Assembly: GCA_015501585.1 (NCBI GenBank)
Contig: JADNRY010000498.1
Span: forward strand, 1-43,538
DNA from: Rhodocollybia butyracea
Taxonomy: Eukaryota > Basidiomycota > Agaricomycetes > Agaricales > Omphalotaceae
Direction of reading: 5' to 3'
DNA: 43,538 nucleotides
Of the stretch, positions 10,759 to 20,900 are shown piece after piece. The notes beneath the pieces are model-generated. The model was not told where the DNA came from, did not search any database, and worked only from the letters and a program-made list of their open reading frames with translations. Made by a program: the position numbers and the translations under genes. Within the stretch, counting starts at the first letter, position 1. Each line of letters begins with the position of its first letter.

Positions 10759-12099
10759 ATGCACATCCGGCTTGGAGCTGCTGGTGAGTTAACGTGAGTT
10801 AACGTCGTTCCAAGAGTCATTATTCACCAAAAACTTCATGATTCAAGTATTGGGCTTGGTGACTACAGGATGCGACATTGCCCTTACTATGCGAGGGGAA
10901 GTGCAATACATCTGGAAGTGAGCAAGTCTCGTTTTTCACTATTAACCTGTTGACGCTGACTTGCCATTTTCAGAAAACCCCTGCAAATAACATTTGTACG
11001 ATGCCTCTTCGTTTTGATGCGATATCTCCCAATCGCACTTCATGTGTATGCTTTTCAGAGGTTGACAATAACGTGAATTGCTGATTAGAATGCTACAGTA
11101 TCAATATTGTTCTTGCAAGTACAGGGCTAGATAATGCTGAGCAGGTCCCAGAACAGTATTGTAGGATTATGATGGTTTTCCGAATTCTCACATTCTCTAC
11201 CATGCTTGCGTTGCTTGAATTGGTTCTTATAACTCGAGGTCCGTCCAGAAACAAGTTTGTGGATTCCCTTGTCCGATAACCAATCTTCTAGTTTATGCCC
11301 TATATAACCGAAGTCGAGCAATAGGCACATTTCTTGTGCTTCTGCTTGTATTGAGAATTGCTTCAACAGCCTATAGCGTCTATGATCACGTACTGCGGCT
11401 CCCAGAGAAGATTGAGTATACCAGCCATTGCGTCGCCACTGTCAATTTCAAAAATGCTCGTAACCTGCTCTGGGTGATCCCGTTCGTCTTTGTCAATATG
11501 TTTTCATATTTTCTCTCAAAAAATAATCCTAGATGTGGTATATTGATTGTTCAGGTGGCGATCATTACCTTAGCAATGAAGCGCACCATGTGGGACTTTC
11601 GCCAGTATTCTTACTCGTTGTTCTCTGTTTTGAACAAAGATGGTCTGAAAGTGTTCGGCGCTATTGTTGGTAACATACTAGTCTACTCATTTTTAGAATG
11701 CTATATTGACGTATTATCAATAGTGGCAGTGGTTGCGACAGTTGTAACGTTGGCGAAGAAGGGCGGGACTCTATATTTCTTCATATTTCCGTGAGTTGTT
11801 AGACTGGGAATTCCACCTATCACTGAATATCGAGTCTACTTCCAGGCTTTTGATAGCAATGATTTCCGCTGCAGTACATGTTCATTGACATTTGGATACT
11901 TTTACTACCTCTAATGCTCTTTCAGGGATGCCATACCATTCTCAACCTGCAGAAATTGGAATCGGAATTGGCAGGCGCAGATGTGAACTCATCCGAGCAA
12001 AAGAGAAACATCGAATTTACTACTATCGGCGACGTAACCGCATGGGATGCACCATGGGATGCTAGAACATTTCAGGTAGTCGTAGATGACGCCATCTGA
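10759..12099 (+). CDS. DUF6533-like seven-helix membrane protein, copy E (intact)
   Basis: Joining 10759-10783, 10848-10917, 10974-11045, 11120-11238, 11292-11491, 11555-11669, 11724-11790, 11846-11873 and 11926-12099 gives an uninterrupted 289-residue protein with GT..AG at all eight introns. Hydrophobic segments lie near residues 7-23, 38-55, 72-94, 104-125, 152-172, 196-212 and 216-232, followed by a 57-residue hydrophilic tail. The DUF6533 hallmark is present: Asp18, the TMRGE segment with Glu26, Tyr29-Ile-Trp31, and Arg48-Tyr49 at the end of helix 2. The loop before helix 4 has a VYALYNRSR motif. The family is widespread and multi-copy in Agaricomycetes and is usually considered an integral membrane protein of unknown function; a receptor role is only a guess. 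The N-terminus is short for the family, so an upstream exon is possible, but the conserved TATA spacing favours this ATG. Confidence 0.85.
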
Positions 12100-12104
12100 G
12101 CAAA

Positions 12105-12430
12105 ATTTTACCAACTTTGTATACCGCCTCTACGATTGCTCCTCCCCTATGGCGTCGGACCGGAAAAATTAGGGGAACCAGTGAGTATATTCGATAGGCA
12201 GGGAACCATTCGAACGCGCAAGGTTCCAGGCGCCGTTGTCGGAGTATATGCACTTTATTACTTACCTGCTCATATTCGTGACCTGGCCAAGACACATCAC
12301 CTACAACATAAAAAGGACACGTCATATCCAAAAACTCACCCAACGCCGATAGCCCATTCATGATCTATTCAAACATATGTCCAACCCAATACTTAGTACA
12401 AAATCCACTCCCCACCCTCAATACCATCAG
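12105..12430 (-). pseudogene. Zn2Cys6 regulator fragment 3 (antisense, downstream of copy E)
   Basis: On the minus strand the segment 12236-12361 encodes a stretch very like the end of exon 3 of the complete gene: both contain a Leu-x-x-Phe-x-(D/E)-MTCPF block followed by Val and a Trp-Pro pair. The exon 3 donor is canonical (GAGCAG then GTAAGT, about 12270). Part of exon 4 (GTATACCGCCTCT, about 12119-12131) follows, close to the copy E stop. Exons 1-2 are absent and there is no full frame. Confidence 0.68.
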
Positions 12431-12705
12431 CTGGGAGCGTAGAACAAAGATATTATATTACAGTACTTGCTATACCAAGTGGTATAATTATTTACATTCT
12501 GTTGCTAATAACAAGTAGGAAAAATATTATCTCACTTGCAAGCTGCAAGTTGTAACTAAATTACATAACCATGCCGGCGCGTAAATTTCGGGCCCGCCTC
12601 CGCTTCCCTCCCCTCCCTCGCAAGCTCGGGGGGTCCCCCAAGCCGGGAAGTCGTCGGCGGGCACCCTAAAGCCTCATTTACGCTGAATATATATGCGGAG
12701 CGCCC

Positions 12706-12763
12706 AACCCCTAACCTAACCCTAAACCCTAACCCTAAACCCTAACCAACCCTAAACCCTAAC
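12706..12763. repeat. Interstitial telomere-like repeats (CCCTAA/CCCTAAA)
   Basis: An uninterrupted run of about nine units mixes CCTAA, CCCTAA and CCCTAAA, ending at ACAAGCTC. CCCTAA is the complement of the TTAGGG telomere repeat used by many fungi. The tract sits between the DUF6533 array and the hAT element, and a short opposite-strand piece (GTTAGGGTTAG, 12803-12813) follows about 40 bp later. It may be a relic of a chromosome end, a break repaired with telomere sequence, or part of the surrounding element. Confidence 0.75.
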
Positions 12764-12773
12764 AAGCTCTACC

Positions 12774-12845
12774 GTACTTTTGGCAATGCCAACGGTTACT
12801 CTGTTAGGGTTAGTAACAAGAGTAACCTCGGCATTGCAAAATACT
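12774..12845. repeat. Long imperfect hairpin next to the telomere-like tract
   Basis: The left arm (GTACTTTTGGCAATGCC, then GGTTACTCT) pairs with the right arm (AGAGTAACC, then GGCATTGCAAAATAC) with few mismatches over about 30 bp. The loop contains TTAGGGTTAG. It could be the end structure of the surrounding mobile element. Confidence 0.7.
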
Positions 12846-12899
12846 AGCTGAGTGCAATGAACTTAAGGGAAACTTAAGCCTTGAGCACAAGGGACACCC

Positions 12900-13704
12900 T
12901 AGGGATCCGCACCGTAACCGTATAATATGGTTGACGGTACGGCTACTGGGGTAGCCGTAACCGTACCGTAGAGCTGCTGAGCGTCAGCTATACAGTACGG
13001 CTTTGGTACCGGATCCATACCGTATAGACCCGTAAAAGACGGCCATATACGGCTATGATACAGCCGTATTTTATTACCGATGTACTGCAGCATCTTCTCT
13101 CACCTTTATGCTCACTTTGTTCACTCTCCTGGTCCAGTCTATTTAAAAAATACAACCTAGTCTATAATCCAGCTTTCATGTCACTAGTACCTGCATGTAA
13201 TACATAGCATGAAACTGTAGACAGTAATCAACTTCACTGTACTTCTGATGATGAGCTGGAGCGATATTTTGATGCACCACGCCCAAGGTGGCTGTAATAT
13301 TCTCGGAAGACTGAGCCTCCAGAATTGTACCAAATGCCGGCAATTTCATGGAGATTCCACATACTGATACTTATTGCTGTCAAGTGCATTTTTTCAGGCG
13401 GATACCATATCTTTTCTTCATAGTCACTTGAGGCCGGAGATAATTCAAGAGGCCCTTATTCAAAACAAAGATCAGCTCAGGCTTCGAAGAAAAGGACTTG
13501 AGAATGCTCCAAAGGCTAGTATAGGTGCATAGACATATTGTCTAATACATTGTGATTTTTACGGCCGTAAACCGTATTTTTACCTGTACCATACCGTAAG
13601 ACATTTCTCAAGTGCATATACGGTACGGTTATGGTACTATCAGGTACCGTATGGAACCGTAAGCTGTATGGCCGTAACCGTATACAGTACGGTGCGGATC
13701 CCTA
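12900..13704 (+). mobile_element. hAT-superfamily DNA transposon, internally decayed (805 bp)
   Basis: The ends are perfect 17-bp inverted repeats, TAGGGATCCGCACCGTA at 12900-12916 and its complement at 13688-13704, with imperfect extension inward. They are flanked by a perfect 8-bp target-site duplication GGACACCC (12892-12899 and 13705-13712). An 8-bp duplication and TAGGG ends are typical of hAT elements. Both subterminal regions are rich in CCGTA/TACGG words. Inside, on the plus strand, about 13240-13520, are decayed pieces of a hAT transposase C-terminal dimerisation region: DDELERYFDAPRPRW, then an IFSGG motif, then an LRPEIIQEALIQNKDQLRLR segment, in changing frames with stops. The element cannot move on its own. 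Confidence 0.83.
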
Positions 13705-13834
13705 GGACACCCTTTGTACTATACTTACTAACAACTTGCTAACAACAAGTGCATAGTATCTGTGTCACTTGCTATGATCAATCATTTATAAATAATCCAT
13801 GCACTTGGTATAACAAGTGCACAGATATTACGAG

Positions 13835-15407
13835 TCCTGAATGTAATGAAGGCTTGTCCTTATGGCGGGTTTTGCGTGAGAATTTTTCCCGATTAAGCCT
13901 GATTTTGTCCAAATCCGGTTGACCCAATTAGGGTTTTGTTTCGATATATTTGGAATGTCAAAGCATATTACATGTGACTTTCTGCATCATCAATCCTTGT
14001 TTTTGGCACTTCCGTTTCCCCCTGCTGCTTGAATTTAGACTCAAAAGGTAACTTCTGCGCATCCTGCTCTAAATCTCTTGATACTCAAATTGCTTTGCAG
14101 AATCCAGATGTAATTCTGCGATTGCGGACTCTGGCTTTCTCTGACTTTCTGCTTCTTTTTTTCTTCTTCTTCTTCATCAACCTGCGCCGAAGCTTCAAAT
14201 CAACCTGGCTCATCCACCTCCAGAGTCTTTACAAGGACCAACTTCTCCACTAAAAGCCTTCTGTGTTCAATCTACTTCCCCAAGTTCTACTTCTTTACCT
14301 TTAGCCTCTGTTCCAGCCGACTCGGCGAACCTGAACAACTCCAAGAAAAGATTCAGGAGACCAAGAGCCTGTCGCTCTTCTTTTGGTAAGCAATGGACAG
14401 GAGGCTTGAGAGTTAACTTGATTTTTATTCAGAACAAGGTCCCACTCTCAATCCAAGTAACATCTTCAATAAACTTCAATCAATTCGCCAAACATGTGGG
14501 TCCTGTATTTTGGTTGCAAAGTGACCTGAGGGATATGGTTGGCTGCATATGGCTTTTTAAGTTAGCTCTCTCTCAGTTCTTGTAAGAGTTTTGTGCTAAA
14601 TTATTACAGGATGTTTTCAAGACTTGTATTTGTACTTCCAAATCTCATACTGGCTGTAATCCTCTTGAGTGTATATTATCCCATGTATAAGCTGGCAGCA
14701 CCTCCATCAGTGACATTCTCCGTACTTTGAATGGAACTTGTATGAGCCACAAGCTGTAACAGAAGCTCCAACTCGACTACAGTCATTCCAGGAAGCATTG
14801 GCCATATTTTCCAACCAATACTTTGGTCGGGACAGAGGATGAGTTGGAAATGAGCCGAAACAGCGAGTTTCTCAGAGATGAAATCTTGGCTGGTCTTGAA
14901 CATGCCACACAGGATGTAATTACTCGAGTTATGGACAACCTGGATGTACAGAATATCGGAGCCTTGAAGGTGATATTTTTTCATTTCCGCATTTTTCCTT
15001 ACTCATTCCATTTCTACAAAACCATGTCCTTGAACTCAAGATCCTTCAGGCATCTCACATAGTCATTTGTTGATATAGCGTTTTCTCGAGGCATCCGTTT
15101 GTTGGGGGTAAATCTATGGAGGAAATGAGCTTTGATATGAACTTTAACTTGTCAGAGGAGAGTTGGTGAAGATATGTCAGCCGTCCTCCAGGTTCAAAAC
15201 AATTGAAAGACTGCATAAGTAGGTAAGTATTATTCTGTAAAAACAAGTATCTCACCTGCCTCATGACTCCCTAGTAACATAGTGATATGTGCAGTCTAAA
15301 GCCAGAATTGTGTTGAAGTGAAGGTGAGATGGTGCTGGGTCAAGTGAGTGGTGTTTTGCACCTGGTTTATATACAACATCTCTGACATGCAAGGAAACCA
15401 CATTGTC
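13835..15407. other. Unassigned region with one long start-less open frame
   Basis: No recognised gene lies between the inverted-repeat element and the Copia LTR. On the plus strand one frame is open from about 14143 to a TAA at about 14584 without an early ATG. It has a Ser/Pro-rich first part and a basic cluster (KKRFRRPR) in the middle. A second frame at 14823-14972 contains an acidic, helical-looking stretch before a GTGATA that might be a donor. These could be exons of an unknown or degraded gene, or of another mobile element. No family was recognised. A pyrimidine (CTT)n tract lies at about 14150-14178. Confidence 0.3.
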
Positions 15408-15923
15408 TGTTGAAACTAGATTACCGCTTATGAGTCGTATCTAATCAGTAATGTGAGTTGACTAGACGCACTTGCTATACGATTGATGAACTGTCGATAT
15501 ATGCTATGTTGAAACTCACCCTCAAACACTAGACGCAGCCTCTACGCAGGTTCATATAGATGTAGCCAATTATGCCATTCGCTATTAGTCTTATGATACA
15601 TAGCTTGTACGCTGCCTTGCAGTACCTATGAACAATACCTATAGAATTACCATACGGACTCCATCTTCTAGGGTACATTATGCACATGTATATGCACTAT
15701 GTTTAGCAGTACGACTCAAGTAGACTCATACATTGTTATAGGGTTTATTATATTCTGTAGTATAAATACTGTAGATATTTTCCTGTAACAATAACCAAGA
15801 ATCCTACTATTTGTCTGGACACTTGTTCTGCTCTCAACAAGCACTCTTACAACTCCTGTAACATCCTTACACTCTCAGGTGAGTATGCTGTGGACCTTGT
15901 GTTGACTGACCGCTGTTTCTACA
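15408..15923 (+). repeat. 5' LTR of the Ty1/Copia element
   Basis: The 516-bp repeat begins TGTTGAAAC and ends TTTCTACA (TG..CA). It differs from the 3' LTR at one position that I could find (GTAGCCAAT here, GTAGTCAAT there). A TATAAATA box at 15761-15768 is the likely promoter core. The first bases recur internally (GTTGAAACTCACC near 15519). Confidence 0.95.
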
Positions 15924-15935
15924 GGTTATGGGCCC
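15924..15935 (+). other. Primer-binding site of the Copia element
   Basis: GGTTATGGGCCC starts directly after the 5' LTR. It resembles the complement of the anticodon-stem region of initiator methionine tRNA, as in elements that prime from a half tRNA (the Drosophila copia pattern). The leader from here to gag (15936-16666) has no gene. Confidence 0.7.
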
Positions 15936-16666
15936 CGGATCGCTTCAACACATGTTGTGCCCTCCATTGTGCTTACTGCACTTGGTTAGACAGTGTTCAA
16001 TGAACGTCCAACGCTCATTCCTGGAGTGTAAGAAGTTCGCGTGTTGTGCATAGCTGGTCATGGTACATGGTAACATTCATGGATCGCATTTCTCTCCATT
16101 CCTGCATTGTTCAAAAATATACATGACTTTGCACACTGACACACACATGTATTTACATAGGCACCCGATGATTGAACAAACTGTTTAAGGGCTTTGCTGT
16201 GATGGCATTCCCTTTAGGGTTTTATTCCCTGCCAGGTAGACTTGGGGTCACCGCTATAATAGCCATAAAAGCGTTCATGTGCATCCGCTGGCAAACTGCG
16301 AACGATCATTGGGTTCTTGGCCTTCGTAGAATAATTGTACATACACATTACCTACCTGCTGCTTGCCTTAAGTTCTTCACATGCTGAAGGGATACTGCTT
16401 GATTGTGCTGCAAAGCACATCTGAATGTTGACTGAACGCATATTCTTGGCATTCAGTTACCCTATTTGTGTTCCGATCAACTTAAGTGACTGAGTCCGAA
16501 TTGGAATGATCGGATCAGTGGATGGAAAATGGATGGATAATTATATGCAATCAACACTGAAAACACTTGTCACGGGTTTCCGACTTTGTTGTTGTGATCT
16601 GTGTTCATAACTTGTGGAAGCATGTCACTGACTGTTGCTCTACTTTTTCTAGAACCTTATCAAAAC

Positions 16667-17945
16667 ATGTCTCTCTCAAACCTCTCTAGTGTTCCTCTCC
16701 TCAATGGGGCTAACTACCCCTCCTGGTCCAGTTCAATGACAGCGCTCCTTAGAGCCTCTCGTTGTTGGACGAATCCCTCGCCCCAAACCAACATTCCGCA
16801 AGGCAAGCACCTCTGAAGTTGCTGCTGGCACTCACAAGTCTGGTGAAGAAGTGGAGACCACCACTGCCGAACAGCAGAAAGAGATTGATGACTGGGACAG
16901 TCTTGACGACCAAGCCATGGGCTTAATTGCCCTCCGACTTCCTGATGACATCAGGGCTACTGTCCTAAAGTCTGAATCTAGCGAAACTTGGGACGAAATC
17001 AAAAAGATCTATGGCAAACCCGGCTCTGCCGGCACTTTTGGCATCTTCAAAGAGGCCATTAACTTCCAAATCGACGGAAGAAACGACCCTACTCTCGCTC
17101 TAGCATCTTTGAACTCCACCTTCTCCCGCCTTGACGGCTCTGGTCTTATTCTTCCCGAACCGGTAAAACCTATGATTCTCTTGGCCGCCTTACCTACTCA
17201 ATGGGATAATCTTGCGATGACAATCCTTTCTCGAGATGCTACTCTTCTTACTCCGTCCAACATCATGCCGATCATTCAGGACGAGTACCGCTGCCGCCAA
17301 TCCAACACTACCTCGCTCGCGGCCCGCATCTCCGGCGTCAAACATCAATCTGACTCCAAGTCTTCTTGGAATGATCAGAAAAAGAAGAAAGACACCAAGA
17401 AGGGAGCGCCTTACCTGGCAAGCAAACCTTCCAACGACTCGTCCTCTTCTTCTGACAAAGACAAAAAGACACGCCATGGAAAGAAAGGAGGAAAAGGCAA
17501 AGAAAAGGCTCATGAATCGGCTGAAGTGGAGACTTCCAATGTCTCTAATTTTGCCACCTGCCTTGCCTCGCGCATTAACGACAGCTTCCTCCGTGAAGCC
17601 TCCCACAACTCCGTCCTTGACAGGATGAAGATTGAGGAAGTAGAGGTTGATCTCTCTGATCACCTTTGGCCTCAGACCAAACTCAAAATGGACATTGACG
17701 AGGAAATGTATGGCTCTGGAGACGAGCACCTTATTTTCTGGCAAGCTTCCCTTAATAGTCTTAAGGAAAAATTCACTGACCAATTGCACTCATTACAACA
17801 GATGTTCAATAATATGGCTGGAATATCGAATGGTCCAAATGGACCTTATGTATCACATTCTCCACGCTTCCTGAACTCTGTACCTCCTAGTGAGGGTAAA
17901 TTAAATAAAATGGTTTCTAATGATGTGCATGGTGCGGATATTTAA
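16667..17945 (+). pseudogene. gag: Copia gag (frameshifted near the N-terminus)
   Basis: The likely start is ATG at 16667, in a frame encoding a typical LNGANYPSW beginning. That frame stops at 16814-16816. The family sequence continues in another frame, open from about 16757 and covering 16851-17945 (WDSLDDQAMGLIALRLPD, then a gag-polypeptide/UBN2-type domain). The break is a one-base (or 3n+1) change between about 16740 and 16816. The C-terminal part has a Lys-rich stretch (KKKKDTKK, KKGGKGKEK) but no CX2CX4HX4C zinc knuckle could be found, which is unusual. Gag ends at TAA 17943-17945, overlapping the pol frame by 26 nt. Confidence 0.85.
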
Positions 17946-20900
17946 CACATGGCTGCTTGATTCTGGTGCATCTGGATACTTTACCCCTTATCGGCAAGAC
18001 TTTGTGTCTTATAAAAAATTCACACATCCGATACCTGTCCAGACTGCTGACAAACGTACATCAACCTTTATTGAAGGTGCCGGAACAGTCTACATAAGGC
18101 ATGACAACGGCGAAGGAAAAATCCTCACGACTAAGTTACACCCAGTGTTTTACCAACTGCATTGCACACACCGACTTCTATCTGTTGGTTTATTAAATCG
18201 ACAGGGTTGCTACACAACTATTAATGTTGAAAAATCAGTTATTTGTAAGACGGATGATGACTCAATAATCATGACCTTATATCCCAATAACGACAGGGAT
18301 AATATTCACTGGCTAAAGGCCGATGTAGTGAAATCTGAGATAGGCATGATATCATCTCCTAATGATTTTAACACCTGGCATAACCATTTTGCACATCCCG
18401 GTGATGTCGTATTACGCAATGCTCCTGGAAATGTCAACGGACTACCTAAGTTGTCGATACCAGATAAAGAATCTCCATGCAAAGGTTGCGCACTTGGAAA
18501 GGCTGCCTCCAAAGCATATCCTAAGTCCGAGAAACGAGCATCCAACCCTATGGATTTAATTCACGCAGATTTGGTTGAAATTCCAACCGTCTCTTATCAT
18601 AAATTTAAATTTGTGATCACTCTGCTGGATGACTGCTCTTCTCATGCTACTTTGATCATGCTGCAACAGAAATCAGAAGCGTTTCAAGCCTTCAAGGATT
18701 TCAAATCTTGGGCTGAAAAACAAACTGGACGCAAACTTGTGCATTTCCGCATTGATCGAGGGGGAGAACTCATCTCAAAGGAATTTACTTCCTTTCTCAA
18801 GTCTGAGGGTATTGATATTCAAATGTCCGAACCTTATGTTCATCAACAGAATGGTAGAGCGGAATGTATCAACCGTACACTCATGGAAAAATCCAAAGCC
18901 ATGCAACACCATGCATGCTGCCCGGAGTCCTGGTGGCAATTCTCATATTCCACAGGAGTACATGTGTATAACCGCACACCGATCCGTCGATTGAACTGGA
19001 AGACACCAATTGAAGGTTTTCTCAAAAAGAAACCTGATGTCTCGTACTTCAGAACCTTTGGCTGTGGCGCTTATTTCTTTATTCCTATTGACAAGCGAAA
19101 AAATAAACAATCCCCACACTCTGAAGCGATGACTTTCATTGGATATGACCAAGGAAGCAAAGGATATCTATTCATGCATAGCGATAATTCCGTAGTGCAT
19201 GCTGCACAAGCAACTTTCTATGAGAAATGGTTTCCACGGTGCAAATCCGAATCTGATTCTAGAGTAAAACCCGCTATACCTGTTGCCCCCACGCCTGTGA
19301 AACCTTCGCAACCTTCAAATGGTAATGGTGCAGACATTCCATTTGATCCGGAATTCCCGGAAGATCAACCACAACCATTTACTGAACCGGATAATGGACC
19401 GCACAGTCCACCAGCTGGCCCAGATCCAGATCTGCCTGGTGATGATGATGCTCCAAATCCCAATCCTCCGGTACCATCTCGATCACCCACCCCTCCACCT
19501 CAAGCAAGAGACCCTTCACCACCTGCTCCCGATCCTAATCCATTCAGCTACCGTCCCGAAGACGTTGAAGCATGGAAACGTGTGAACCCCACTAGAGAAC
19601 GTCGTGCACCCTTGCGCCCTGGCATGATACCCACGCCTGGCACTTGGAGCCAACAAGCTGATCGTGAAGAACGTGCTGAGCGCTTTGGACACGCTAGACG
19701 TGGACTTGTGCCTGCTCGCAATATAGTTCCTGATCAAGTTCCACCACCACGTCCATTGAATCCTGATGACCGCATGGTCACACCGCCACCTCCAGGCGCT
19801 ACTCCGGATTCTGACATAGAAGAGGAAGCACTTCTGACTAAACTAGCTCAGGAAGGGGGAGTTGAATTACAAAAATACCTTCTTTTGCAAGCAATCTCTG
19901 ATTCTCTAGAAGAATCATCTTTCATCACAGATCTTGACAGTGAAATGATACCGGCTAAACACGAAGCCGCTAGGAATAATCCTGATAATTGGATTTCTCC
20001 AACATCATATCGTCATTTACCATCTGCTGAAAGAAAGAAATGGGATCAAGCATGCAAAGATGAGATCGATGGTTTGAAGAAACGAAATGTCTTTGAAGTA
20101 GTTGATCTACCAAAAGGTCGCAAACCTATCTGTTGTCGATGGGTTTTTACTAAAAAATCTGACGGTCACTATAAAGCCCGACTCGTAGTAAAAGGTTTTT
20201 CACAAGTAGAAGGTGTGGATTATAATGAGTTGTTCTCACCAGTCGCCCGGTTTGAAACTGTACAAACTCTCCTAGCTTTAGCCGCATTAGAGGACTGGGA
20301 AATCCAGGCTCTTGACGTCAAACAGGCTTTTCTTTATGGCAAGCTAGATGAAGAGATCTACATGGAACAACCTAAAGACTTCATTAAAGAAGGCACACCG
20401 AAAGTATGGCGGTTACATTGTGCATTATACGGACTGAAACAAGCTAGCTTATCCTGGTGGAAGGAATGTAACACCTCCATGGGAAAATTGGGATTTAAGC
20501 GCTGCTCTTCAGATGCTGGTGTATACGTCTTTAAATCAAATGGCAAAACCGTAACTGCCATCATCTATGTTGATGACGCACTCTTTCTTGGCAAGGACAA
20601 AGATCTTGTTCTTAAAAAGAAAAACGAGTTTATGAAATTATGGGAATGTCGTGATCTAGGAGAACCAACTGAGTTCCTTGGAATGCGGATTACACGGGAT
20701 CGTTCCAAACGTGTCTTAACACTTGACCAACAACCTTATCTTCGAAAGGTCATAGAACGTTTTGGACTGACTAATGCCAAAGCTACCCCAACCCCATTAC
20801 CTTCATCCTGGGTTCCTTGTGCAAACACTGGTCGTGTAGATGCCAAACTTAGACAACGCTTCCAAAGCGTAATTGGATCTTTATTGTATCTGATGCTAGG

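Larger units (their letters stand above)
12456..13822. mobile_element. Candidate inverted-repeat element, interrupted by the hAT insertion
   Basis: The left segment 12461-12481 (CAGTACTTGCTATACCAAGTG) and the reverse complement of 13802-13822 (ending ACTTGTTATACCAAGTG) form imperfect terminal inverted repeats. The 8-bp sequence AGATATTA flanks both sides (12448-12455 and 13823-13830). ACTTG/CAAGT words are enriched near both ends (for example about 12533-12552 and 13733-13775), as in DNA elements with subterminal repeats. Without the nested hAT element and one copy of its duplication, the length would be about 550 bp, MITE size. No transposase is seen. The outer ends do not match perfectly, so boundaries are tentative. 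Confidence 0.38.

Noticed and set aside
17190..17789. 199-codon minus-strand open frame inside the Copia gag
   Set aside because: It is the antisense of a strongly supported gag domain with no motif of its own; a shadow frame.
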